Below are positions 33,302 to 42,258 of a stretch of 64,000 nucleotides of DNA, one piece after another; within the stretch, counting starts at the first letter, position 1, and each line of letters starts with the position of its first letter. A program made the position numbers and the translations under genes. Below the pieces are notes generated by a model. The model was given only the letters and a program-made list of their open reading frames with translations. It ran no database searches and was not told the origin of the DNA. Origin of the DNA: Natronorubrum tibetense GA33 (GTDB lineage Archaea; Halobacteriota; Halobacteria; Halobacteriales; Natrialbaceae); NCBI RefSeq assembly GCF_000383975.1, contig NZ_KB913020.1, positions 1-64,000 of the forward strand. Direction: 5' to 3'.

Positions 33302-34105
33302 TCACTCGGACTCCGGGTCCGTCGTTACGTCGAGAAACACTGCTTCGAGCGTCGATTCGTCACCGGATTCCATCCGATCGACGAGCACGTCGGGCGCACC
33401 TTCTTCGACGAGTCGTCCCTCGTAGAGAATCCCTACCTCGGTTGCGATTCGTTCGACCACTGGCAGGATGTGTGTCGACAGAAAAACGGTCGTTCCGTTT
33501 GCCGCGAGCTCGCTCAGCACCTCACGAACGGTTCGTCTGGCGTGCGGATCGAGCCCACCCGTCGGCTCGTCCAAGAAAACGACGTCCGGTTCGTGCAGAA
33601 TGGCCTGAATCAGGCCGGTCTTCTTGCGCATCCCCTTCGAGTAAGTCACGATCCGATCGTCGGCATCGTCGGCGAGTTCGAAGCGGTCGAGCAACGTTTC
33701 GATGCGGACGTCGAGTTCGTCCGGGCTCATATCTCGTAGTCCGCCGTGGTACTCGAGTTGTTCGCGAGCCGTGAACTCCTCGTGTATCGGCGGTGATTCG
33801 GGCAGGTATCCGATGTGGTCGACGACCGCTTCCCGGTCGGTGATCGGCGCTCCGGCGACGTGACCGGTTCCGGTGGTCGGTGGCAGCAACGACGTCAGCA
33901 TCCGGATCGTCGTCGTTTTGCCCGCGCCGTTGGGTCCGAGGAAGCCGTACACCGTGCCGGACTCGATCTCGAGAGTCAGGTCGTCGACGGCCGTCTTCGC
34001 GCCGTACTGTTTCGTCAATCCGTCCGTGGCGACAGCGAGTTGACCGCGCCGCTCGGGATCGATCGACCGTGCCTTTGCGTTCGTGTCGTTCGTGCTGTCT
34101 GTCAT
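33302..34105 (-). CDS. ABC transporter ATP-binding protein
   Basis: 267 residues. GPNGAGKTTTIRML (Walker A, near 54-67), the degenerate signature YSKGMRKKTGL, VVFLDEPTGGLDP (Walker B) and the switch His in FLSTHILP. The type fits exporters or membrane-remodelling systems with separate permease genes. Its start lies 3 bp after the permease stop, so they form one transporter. Confidence 0.93.
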   Translation of the reverse strand: MTDSTNDTNAKARSIDPERRGQLAVATDGLTKQYGAKTAVDDLTLEIESGTVYGFLGPNGAGKTTTIRMLTSLLPPTTGTGHVAGAPITDREAVVDHIGYLPESPPIHEEFTAREQLEYHGGLRDMSPDELDVRIETLLDRFELADDADDRIVTYSKGMRKKTGLIQAILHEPDVVFLDEPTGGLDPHARRTVREVLSELAANGTTVFLSTHILPVVERIATEVGILYEGRLVEEGAPDVLVDRMESGDESTLEAVFLDVTTDPESE

Positions 34106-34108
34106 GGA

Positions 34109-35755
34109 TTAGCCTCGTCTGATTCGGTACCGACGATATCGCTCGATAGCGATTCGGGACGCCGCTTTCGAGACGCCAGCAGCGACGAGTATCGTGGCGA
34201 AGAGCGCACCGAGTCGAACGGCGCCGGTCGACAGACCGAGTACTGCGAGCCGTTCGTACACTGGCGGAGAGTTCCCCAGAAAGGCTGGCAGTCCCACGAT
34301 CGACACGATCGCGAAGACCCCCCCCCCGAGCCTGAGGAACGGAACCAGCCCCATTTCGGTATACACCGGAACGTCGGTGAAGAAAAACGGAGCGGGAACG
34401 AACTCGTTGCGCTCAACACCGGTTCCGATCGCAACGCCGACCGAGGCGGTAGCCGCGCAGATGGCGATACCGACGAGGACGAGCAGGATCGTCTCCGCGA
34501 TACCGACGGGAGCCACGAGTCCGAGCGGGAAGACGACTGCCGTGACGACGACGACCCCGACAGAAAGCGCAGCCAGGAGGTAGCCGCCGACGAACTGTCG
34601 TCCACCGACGGTGGTCAACAGCATCGGCAGGCTGCGGTACTCGATCCCGAACGGATCGGTCCCGAAGGCGATGCCAGCCGCGAGTCCAAGTGATATCGTC
34701 AGGAACAACAGCAGCCCGTTCGGCCCCCCGGCGATACTGAACGTCGGGAGGAGGACCAGCGCTGCAAACAGGAGTACGTACCCCGTCGACAGCAGCCCTC
34801 GTGGAACGCGTCGTTCCATGAGCCAGCGCTCTCGAGCGATGGTACGGACGGGCCGCGAGACGTAGTCTCCGAGAAGGCGATCGAGCCAGCCGTCCGCAGT
34901 AAGTGTGCGTGAGCCGTGAGAGCCGCTCGAACTGGCCGGTTCGGACTCCCAGATCCGACGGGCGACCGCGACGGTTACGGCTACGGCGGGCGGCACCGCG
35001 AGGACGACGAGTCCGAGTGCACCCAGCCCACGATGGGTCTCGATAGCCGGCAGGTCACCTGCACCGAGGAGCGCGAGGTCGACGAACCACGCGAGCGGTT
35101 GTGACTCGAGAGCGGAGCGCAGCGGAGCGACCGACAGCGACGCCTCCTGAAGCAACAACCATCCGGCGAGTAGCGGCACCCAGCCGAACACGACGAGCAA
35201 GTCCCTGTACAACCCTCCCCGGGTTAGCCGCGTTCCAACGAGATAGACGGCGAGCCTGGCCGCAACGCCGACGGCGACGGCGAGAGCCGTGACGCCGACG
35301 GTCGCCGCTACGATCGTCACCGCGACCGCCGGCGACCGGAGCCCGAACGCGGCCCCGACTCCGACGCCGACCGTTGGCAGGGCGATCACCGCGACTACTC
35401 GGGCATAGACGAACAGGAGTACTCCCGTGGCGGCGGCTCGGGTCGGAACGGTAGTGAGAAGCATGTCGGGGGCCAGGCGCTCGAATCGCATGTGCGTCAG
35501 TGTCGCACTCCGCCACACCAACCAGCCGAACACCACGACGACGAGAATCCAGAGGGCCTCGAGCGGCATCGCCCGCTCGGAAGCGAGGTCCCGGCCGGCC
35601 GAGTAGGCCAGCATTCCCGAGACCACCGTAACGATCAGTAACACGCCGCGAACGATTCCCGGTCCGATTCCCTGCCGACCGAACTCACGGCGGTAGCGCC
35701 GCCGTTCGGCACGGGCAATCGCGAGACTCTGCTGGAGCCACCGTGGTGTCATCAT
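34109..35755 (-). CDS. ABC transporter permease
   Basis: 548 residues from the ATG at 35755 (a second ATG follows directly). About a dozen hydrophobic helices spread across the length, first at about 30-50 and 60-80. It pairs with the ATPase immediately downstream. Substrate not predictable. A gene upstream at 36004 is on the same strand, 248 bp away; the gap includes an AT-rich patch (35900-35942) that could hold a promoter with a long leader. Confidence 0.85.
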   Translation of the reverse strand: MMTPRWLQQSLAIARAERRRYRREFGRQGIGPGIVRGVLLIVTVVSGMLAYSAGRDLASERAMPLEALWILVVVVFGWLVWRSATLTHMRFERLAPDMLLTTVPTRAAATGVLLFVYARVVAVIALPTVGVGVGAAFGLRSPAVAVTIVAATVGVTALAVAVGVAARLAVYLVGTRLTRGGLYRDLLVVFGWVPLLAGWLLLQEASLSVAPLRSALESQPLAWFVDLALLGAGDLPAIETHRGLGALGLVVLAVPPAVAVTVAVARRIWESEPASSSGSHGSRTLTADGWLDRLLGDYVSRPVRTIARERWLMERRVPRGLLSTGYVLLFAALVLLPTFSIAGGPNGLLLFLTISLGLAAGIAFGTDPFGIEYRSLPMLLTTVGGRQFVGGYLLAALSVGVVVVTAVVFPLGLVAPVGIAETILLVLVGIAICAATASVGVAIGTGVERNEFVPAPFFFTDVPVYTEMGLVPFLRLGGGVFAIVSIVGLPAFLGNSPPVYERLAVLGLSTGAVRLGALFATILVAAGVSKAASRIAIERYRRYRIRRG

Positions 35756-36003
35756 GACTCGGTAAACGCACTCGATTGCTCGTCGTTCCCCCGACGTGAA
35801 CGGTTCGGCCAAACGAGTAACTGACCGCGTCTTGGCCGAGTCGTCCCTTCAGGAGTCCGCCGCCGTCGTTTCATCTTCGAGCGAGCGTGCAATGTAGTAG
35901 TTACAGTCAAAAAATCAATCTATATTACTAAATATATTTTGATTTGCACACTCAATCGACAGCTATCGACCGTGAACGGCCCCGGTACCCACCGGGACGA
36001 TCA

Positions 36004-36834
36004 CTATTCCCGGCCCGTCACCGTCACGTCTCCCGTTTCCGTCGAAACCTCGAGTCGCGTCGCTCCGTCACCGACGACGGCTTCGATCAACGAATCGCCG
36101 GCCATCTCCGGGAGGTCTTCCACGTCGGTGACTGTAATCTCGCCCGTCTCGGTCGTGATCTCGAGCGTCAGATCGAGTTCGTCGGGAACGCGCAGATCGA
36201 TCGAACCCGTCGACGACTCGATGGTCGCGTCGTCGTCGATCCCGGATAGAGCGACGTCCACGTCGCCGGTGTCAGTCACGAGTCGGTCGATCGACGCGGG
36301 ATCTTCGACGACGAGATCGCCGGTCTCCGTCGCGGCCGAAACGATCCCCTCGACGGCCGTTGCACTCACAGCTCCCGTTTCGGAGGTTACCTGGAGGTTC
36401 CCCACGACGTCGTTCACGTCGAGATCTCCCGCCCGCGATTCGATCCGTCGCACCTCGAGTCGGTCGGGAACGGCGACCGAGAGGTCGAGCACCGGATCGG
36501 GTCGGAGCCCGAAGACGGTCCGCGCGTCGTCTCGGTCGACCGAAATATCGAGAACACCGTCATCGATCGTCGTCGACAGCCCGATCGACTCGAGATCGTC
36601 GCGGCTGACGGCCGCTTTCTGGCCCTCGATGTCGATCGCGTCCGTCGGTGCCGAGTGAACGTCGATATCGCTGAGCGTCGTCGAGATCGTTACCGCCCGC
36701 AGTTCCTCCGTGGTGTGCGTCTTCGTCACCGTCCGCTCGACGTCTCGGCTCCTCGAGAGACAGCCGGCAACGCCACAGAGGACCCCACCGGCGGCGCCGG
36801 CCAGCACGGAGCGCCGTGACGCCTGGCGTGTCAT
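36004..36834 (-). CDS. DUF4097-like beta-helix lipoprotein
   Basis: 276 residues from the ATG at 36834. The leader SRRSVLAGAAGGVLCGVAGC joins a twin-arginine motif and a lipobox. The body is a series of beta-repeats (TETGDLVVEDPASIDRLVTD, SSTGSIDLRVPDELDLTLEI, TETGEITVTDVED) typical of DUF4097 adhesin-like proteins. Exported folded and anchored to the membrane. The ABC transporter downstream might move a partner or precursor, but nothing proves it. Confidence 0.88.
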   Translation of the reverse strand: MTRQASRRSVLAGAAGGVLCGVAGCLSRSRDVERTVTKTHTTEELRAVTISTTLSDIDVHSAPTDAIDIEGQKAAVSRDDLESIGLSTTIDDGVLDISVDRDDARTVFGLRPDPVLDLSVAVPDRLEVRRIESRAGDLDVNDVVGNLQVTSETGAVSATAVEGIVSAATETGDLVVEDPASIDRLVTDTGDVDVALSGIDDDATIESSTGSIDLRVPDELDLTLEITTETGEITVTDVEDLPEMAGDSLIEAVVGDGATRLEVSTETGDVTVTGRE

Positions 36835-37122
36835 ATGGTGACGTACGTCGCCAGCGGCCATAATGGCGACCGTCACGACGAGCGAGAGTCCGTTCGAAAC
36901 GACAGTTCGTTCGATTGCTCTCGTTTCTTTCCGGGGGCGTGAGACCGAAACACAGATTTAGGATGGTGGACCAGTACCGTACGAACAGATGATTCGCGGC
37001 GTCGATTCCACCGGCTGCGCTCGCCGTGTCCTCGGCAACCGCGAGCGAACGGCGTCCCGAAACGGTATGAAGCAGGTACAAACCTCGTATATCGAGCCGT
37101 CCGTCGAACGGGTGATCGAACC

Positions 37123-38268
37123 GTGAGCAACGCCGACGGCGTCACCGTCGTCGACGCGGTCGACGCCTACCTCCAACGGAAGGCCGTCGGCGACCCCGAC
37201 GGTTCCGGTGCCGGAACCTACGCGTCGAACGCCGAGTCGATCCTGCGGCGCTGGGCCGACTGGCTCGAGACCGAACACGGCGTTGTTTCGCTATTTTCCC
37301 TCGAGACCGAACAGATGCGGGCCTACGCCGTCGAGTTGCGATCCCGAGCCGACCGCGGCGAGTACGCGGCGTCGACCGCCGGTACCTACTACGCGGTCGT
37401 CCGAGCGTTTCTCTCGTGGTGCGTCCACGGCGGTATTCTGGAATCGAATCCGGGCGCGGCCGACGCCGCCGAGTCCGCCCTTCCCTCCGGAGACGATCGA
37501 TCCACCGACGAGTTCTGGACGGCCGCACAGCGCCGACGCCTCCGGACGCACGTCCGAGAACGCGCACTCGAGGCCTCGGCGGACGAACTCGATCGGGACG
37601 AACGGCGCAGCCGACTGCGGGAGTACGCGATGGTTGCCCTCCTGGCCCACTCCGGGGTACGCGGCTCCGAACTGTTTCGCGTCCCCGACGACGAACGTCG
37701 CACGGGAGCGACCTGGGACGACGTCGACTTCTATACGGGAACGATCCGCGTGCTCGGGAAATCGCAGCGGCTCGAGGACGTGCCGCTGCCGGCACCCGCC
37801 CGGACGCCGCTGCGACGCTACCGGGTCGTTCTCGATCCCCCGTCGAACGACTGGCCGCTGTTTCCGACGCGCCACGCGCCCTCGATCGCTCGCCGCGTCA
37901 GGGACGTACTGGAGGATCGAGGCCACACCGAGTCCGAAACCGACGCGTTGCTCGCGGGGACGACGGCGACCCGACTCGCTCGCGAGCGCTCGATCGCGCC
38001 GCCGACGATCACCACCGAAGGTGCCCGATCGGTCCTGAAACGGCTCTGTGAGGATGCGAACGTCGATATCGACGGCGACTACCTGACCCCACGGGGAGTC
38101 CGGGAGACATGCGACAACGACAGCGACCAGTACAGACGCGAAGCGACGACATCGAAGCCCGCACTCCGTGTGTCAGTCCTCGAGCGAACGATCGCCGTCC
38201 CGGAATCACCGCCCTCGATCATCGACGTCGGCTCGAGCGACCGTGATGAACAGCCAGAACAGGACTGA
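37123..38268 (+). CDS. tyrosine recombinase homologue with lost catalytic residues (Int2)
   Basis: 381 residues, related along its length to Int1 (for example HSGVRGSELFRV, RVLGKSQRLEDV, VLKRLCEDANVDIDGDYLTP). The first catalytic Arg is kept, but box II reads TPRGVRE where Int1 has LHGARRG (His lost). The region that should hold LRH and the nucleophile Tyr reads LRVSVLERTIAVPESPPS. The C-terminus SSDRDEQPEQD is acidic. It should bind DNA but not recombine it. Start: GTG 37123, after GAACGGGTGATCGAACC. Confidence 0.8.
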   Translation: MSNADGVTVVDAVDAYLQRKAVGDPDGSGAGTYASNAESILRRWADWLETEHGVVSLFSLETEQMRAYAVELRSRADRGEYAASTAGTYYAVVRAFLSWCVHGGILESNPGAADAAESALPSGDDRSTDEFWTAAQRRRLRTHVRERALEASADELDRDERRSRLREYAMVALLAHSGVRGSELFRVPDDERRTGATWDDVDFYTGTIRVLGKSQRLEDVPLPAPARTPLRRYRVVLDPPSNDWPLFPTRHAPSIARRVRDVLEDRGHTESETDALLAGTTATRLARERSIAPPTITTEGARSVLKRLCEDANVDIDGDYLTPRGVRETCDNDSDQYRREATTSKPALRVSVLERTIAVPESPPSIIDVGSSDRDEQPEQD

Positions 38269-38440
38269 AGCGATATCGAAACTCAGGTTGGTTCAGTTTT
38301 CCGGAAAAACAACCGTTCGACGAGGTATTTGAGACGTGTGTGATCTCTCGAGCGTCGGCCGTCGACCGTTGACTGACGGTTCTCGAGGGGTCGGATCGAT
38401 TCGGACGCAGACGAAAACAGGAACTCGATCGAGGCAGACC

Positions 38441-40297
38441 TCAGCTGATGAGCAGCCAGAGGACGACCGTGAGCACGATCGTGAGCAACAGGACGGTGGT
38501 GCCGATGCTGGTCCGCAGGTGGATCGTCGACGGACGACCGCCGTCCGCCGGACGCCGCTCCTCGGCCTCGACCATCGGTAGCCGCCGGGCGGCCGCATCG
38601 ACCGCCAGCACGGGATTGTTGCCGACCCAGTAGCAGCGCTTGACGAAGCCGACGACCGCGTTGTCGACCGCAGCGTACGTTCCCGTTGTCGCTCGCATCG
38701 TTCCGCGACCGACGTGATAGGAGACGGGGTTGACGATCAGCGCCGGGTCGGAGTAGTCGATCTTCGAGAGGGGCTTACGGATGAGTTTGAAGCCGACGGC
38801 CGAAATGGCGATCAGGATGGCTGCGTCCATCAGGTGGCCCGTACTGTATGGGGTCAGCGTCTGGCCCTCGCCGCCGGGGCCGAGGAACTCCGTCCCGTCG
38901 ATCAGCGGGAGCAGGTCGGTGAAGACCGGCCAGCCGACCGCCGGCAACCCGAGGACGACACACGCGCCGCCGACGGAGAGCATCGCCGTGATCTGACCCG
39001 GCTTGGCGTCTCTGACCTGTCGGTCGCTTTCGCCGTGGAAGAAGACGTAGAAGCCGAGCTTGATAAAGGAGAGGAAGGTCCCGATCGCCCCGATAAAGAG
39101 CAGCCAGTACAGCGCCTGATACTCGGATCCGCCGTAGTAGCCCGGATCGGCGGCGTCGAGCACCATCCCCTTGCTGATGAAGCCGCTGAAGCCGGGGACG
39201 GCGGTAATCGAGAGCGCACCGATGAAAAAGGCGATGGCGGTCAACGGCATCTCCCGCCAGAGCCCACCGAGCTTGTAGAGGTCGTTCTCCCGCGTGCGGT
39301 AGATGACGACCCCGACGGCCATGAACAGCAGGCTCTTGTAGAGCACGTTGTTAAACAGGTGCCCCATCGCGCCGGCGGCGCCGATCGTGGTCCCGATACC
39401 GATCCCGGCCACCATGTAGCCCAGCTGGGCCTGGATGTGGTAGGACAGCAGCGCACGCATGTCGTGTTGAAGCAGCGCGAAGACGACGCCGTAGACGGCC
39501 ATCAGCCCGCCCATGTAGGCGAGGTAGATGTTGCCCTCCGGAACCGCACGCAGGAGGACGTACGCGCTCGTTTTCGTGGTAAAGGCCGCGAGGAACACCG
39601 ACGCGGCGAAGTGCGGACGCGGGTAGGTGTCCGGCAGCCAGGTGTGGAAGCCGACGAACGCGACGTTGACGCCGATCCCGAGGATCGCGAGCAACATCGG
39701 TAGCCCCTCGGCGAATCCGCCGGCGAGCAAGGCGTTCGGGTAGTCCACGCCCTCGCCGAAGACGAAGGTTCCGACCTGGGCGTAGTGGGCGATCACCGCG
39801 AACAGCACGAGGCTGCCGCCGATACCGTGGGCAAGTGCGTACCGATAGCCCGCGCGGACGGCGTCGCCGCCGTAGTGCCAGACCAAGACGGTGCTCGTCA
39901 GCGCCATGATCTCCCACATGAAGACGAGGACGAGCCAGTCGCCCGCGAAGGCGGCACCGAGCGCGCTCGCGACGTACGCCAGCGCGAACGCGGCCATCGT
40001 TTTGGTGGCTTCACTCGAGTACGCGTAGATCACGGCGAACGTACCGAGGAAGCCCAGCGCGATCCCCATCATTCGGGTGAACTCGTCGATGTAGAACGGC
40101 CGGATATCGGAAAATCCGAGGAAGGTTCCGGTCAGATGAGCTCCGTCTGGAGCGAATGCGGCGATAGCCACCACGGCCGCGAGGCTGAGCGCGCCGATCG
40201 CGAAGCCGAGGATTCGCGGCAGGACGAGCACGAGCAGGGCCGCCGCGAAGACGATCAGCGGCGGGTACGCCATCGTTAGCAGGTCTGCTTCGATCAT
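38441..40297 (-). CDS. Mrp-type antiporter large subunit (NuoL/M/N-like), third copy
   Basis: 618 residues, about 14 helices. Proton-pumping NuoL/M/N fold: conserved Glu in VFMWEIMALTSTVLV (helix 5), Lys in FTTKTSAYVLL and the Lys/His region near helix 8. Last gene of the nine-gene antiporter operon; its ATG overlaps the previous stop (ATGA). It should take part in sodium- or potassium-proton exchange. A hydrophilic tail of 60 residues ends in one more helix (IGTTVLLLTIVLTVVLWLLI). Confidence 0.85.
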   Translation of the reverse strand: MIEADLLTMAYPPLIVFAAALLVLVLPRILGFAIGALSLAAVVAIAAFAPDGAHLTGTFLGFSDIRPFYIDEFTRMMGIALGFLGTFAVIYAYSSEATKTMAAFALAYVASALGAAFAGDWLVLVFMWEIMALTSTVLVWHYGGDAVRAGYRYALAHGIGGSLVLFAVIAHYAQVGTFVFGEGVDYPNALLAGGFAEGLPMLLAILGIGVNVAFVGFHTWLPDTYPRPHFAASVFLAAFTTKTSAYVLLRAVPEGNIYLAYMGGLMAVYGVVFALLQHDMRALLSYHIQAQLGYMVAGIGIGTTIGAAGAMGHLFNNVLYKSLLFMAVGVVIYRTRENDLYKLGGLWREMPLTAIAFFIGALSITAVPGFSGFISKGMVLDAADPGYYGGSEYQALYWLLFIGAIGTFLSFIKLGFYVFFHGESDRQVRDAKPGQITAMLSVGGACVVLGLPAVGWPVFTDLLPLIDGTEFLGPGGEGQTLTPYSTGHLMDAAILIAISAVGFKLIRKPLSKIDYSDPALIVNPVSYHVGRGTMRATTGTYAAVDNAVVGFVKRCYWVGNNPVLAVDAAARRLPMVEAEERRPADGGRPSTIHLRTSIGTTVLLLTIVLTVVLWLLIS

Positions 40298-42258
40298 TCG
40301 TCGATCACCTCCATGGCCTCCTCAAGGGAAAGGCCGTGCAGTTCGTCGAAGGAGTCGACGCCGAAGACGCCCTCGACGATGTACATCGCGAGGTCGAGGA
40401 AGACGGCGTAGTCGGGGATCACGCCGAGCGTGACCGCGCCGACCGCGATGACGCTGATCGGGAAGATCATGAGCCACGTGCTCTCGGTGAACGGCGAGTG
40501 GCGTTCCCAACCGCCGGCCGGCGGCCCACCGTGGTGATGGTCACCGTGGTCGTGATGGTCCTCAGCGTGGTCGTCGTGGGTCTCTGCATCCTCTGGAACG
40601 GTGTGGTCGCTCGGGTACTTGTCGACAGCATATTCGGGCTCTTCTTCGTCGTCAACCGTCTCCGGCGTGCCAGCGCCTTTGGCTTCGGTTTCGTCGTCCC
40701 GCTCGTCCGCGGGCTGTGGCTGGCCGCTTTCGGGTTTCTCGTCGGACCGGTCGCCGCCATCGGTCGCGACCGCCGCGTCGTCGTCGAAGTACGACTCGCG
40801 TTTGCCACCCGGTGGGAACTCGAGCAGCGGTTTCGCGTCGTGGCGATCCTCGCTCTCGAAGAAGGCCGTGTAGACGACCGGCCAGAGGTAGGCGATGTTG
40901 AGAATACCGGAGACGATCAGCGCGGTGGCGAAGAGCCAGTAGCCCCCGCCGACCGAACCGGAGCCGATCAGCATGTAGAACTTGCTGACGAAGCCGGCGA
41001 TCAGCGGCATGCCGGCCATCCCAGCTGCGCCGATGGCGAACGCAGACATCGTCAGCGGCATTCGCTTTCCGATGCCGGCCATCTCGCTGACGTAGTCGGT
41101 GTGGGTCTCGACGTGGACCGCCCCTGCACAGAAGAACAGGGTGAGCTTCCCGAACGCGTGGGCGGGGATGTGGAACAGTGCCCCGAGGATCGCGAGGGGA
41201 TGGAGCATCGAGAGCCCCAGTACGATGTAAGACAGCTGTGCCGTCGTCGAGAACGCAAGCCGACGTTTCAGGTGGTCCTTTCGCAGCGCGATGATACTCG
41301 CCGCAGTAAGCGTGAACGCGGCCAGTATCGCGACCGGGATATTCAGCCCCACTTCCCCGACCCCGGGGACGTTCAACGGGAGGTCGTGGATGAGTCCCGG
41401 ACCGAAGACCTCGAGGATGACCCGTGCTACCCCGAACGCGCCGGATTTGACGACAGCCACCGCGTGGAGCAGTCCCGAAACCGGCGTCGGCGCGACCATC
41501 GCGTCGGCCAGCCAGGAGTGAAGCGGCATCACCGCGGCCTTGACGCCGAAGCCGGCGATCAGCAGGTAAAAGGCGGCCTGCGCGAAGACGGGATCGACCT
41601 GTGCGGCCTCAGCGAGCGCCGCCATCCCACCCGCTTCGAACGCGAGCGGGTCCTCGGCACCGACGCCCGTATTGAGCCAGTAGACCAGCACGGTCCCGGC
41701 GAGCAGGAAGACCCCGCCGCCGAAGAACGTGTACGCGAGGTACTTCCGCCCCGCGATTCGGGCCTCGTTGTCCTCGTTATGAGCGACCAGCGGGTAGGTG
41801 ACGAGGCTCAGCAGCTCGTAGAAGAGGAAGATCGTCACCAGATTGCCGGAGAAGGCGATGCCGATCGCCGTCGAGAGACTGGCTGCGAAGGAAGCGAAGA
41901 AACGCGTCTGTGCGTGCTCGTCGAGCCCGCGCATGTAGCCCGCTGCGTAAAAGGAGGTGAAGATCCAGAGGAAACTCGCGAGCAAGGCGAACAGCAGTCC
42001 CAGCGGATCGGCGCGCAACACGAAGTCGATTCCCGCGAGGAACTCGACGCCGAGCGAGTCCGCGAGACTCCACTCGTAGACGGTGCCGTCCATCACACCG
42101 GGGAGCATACTGAGGATAATTCCGAACTTCGCCAGTGCGGCGACGACCGACCAGCTCTCGCGGACGTTCGGGTAGCGATACGACGCGATGATCAGACACA
42201 TCGCGAGCGCCGAAACGAGGACGGCGGCTAACGGACGTGGGTCTGCAACTTCAGTCAT
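40294..42258 (-). CDS. Mrp-type antiporter large subunit with acidic/His-rich loop, second copy
   Basis: 654 residues. Standard NuoL/M/N-like core with the Glu in FLFYELLSLVTYPLV, Lys in GFGVKAAVMPLHSWL and KDHLKRRLAFST. Between the last core helices and the C-terminal helix (IFPISVIAVGAVTLGVIP) lies an insert of about 110 residues, acidic and then His/Asp-rich (HDDHAEDHHDHGDHHHGG). This part could bind metal ions or water-exposed cations. Overlaps both neighbours by 4 bp. Confidence 0.87.
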   Translation of the reverse strand: MTEVADPRPLAAVLVSALAMCLIIASYRYPNVRESWSVVAALAKFGIILSMLPGVMDGTVYEWSLADSLGVEFLAGIDFVLRADPLGLLFALLASFLWIFTSFYAAGYMRGLDEHAQTRFFASFAASLSTAIGIAFSGNLVTIFLFYELLSLVTYPLVAHNEDNEARIAGRKYLAYTFFGGGVFLLAGTVLVYWLNTGVGAEDPLAFEAGGMAALAEAAQVDPVFAQAAFYLLIAGFGVKAAVMPLHSWLADAMVAPTPVSGLLHAVAVVKSGAFGVARVILEVFGPGLIHDLPLNVPGVGEVGLNIPVAILAAFTLTAASIIALRKDHLKRRLAFSTTAQLSYIVLGLSMLHPLAILGALFHIPAHAFGKLTLFFCAGAVHVETHTDYVSEMAGIGKRMPLTMSAFAIGAAGMAGMPLIAGFVSKFYMLIGSGSVGGGYWLFATALIVSGILNIAYLWPVVYTAFFESEDRHDAKPLLEFPPGGKRESYFDDDAAVATDGGDRSDEKPESGQPQPADERDDETEAKGAGTPETVDDEEEPEYAVDKYPSDHTVPEDAETHDDHAEDHHDHGDHHHGGPPAGGWERHSPFTESTWLMIFPISVIAVGAVTLGVIPDYAVFLDLAMYIVEGVFGVDSFDELHGLSLEEAMEVIDE

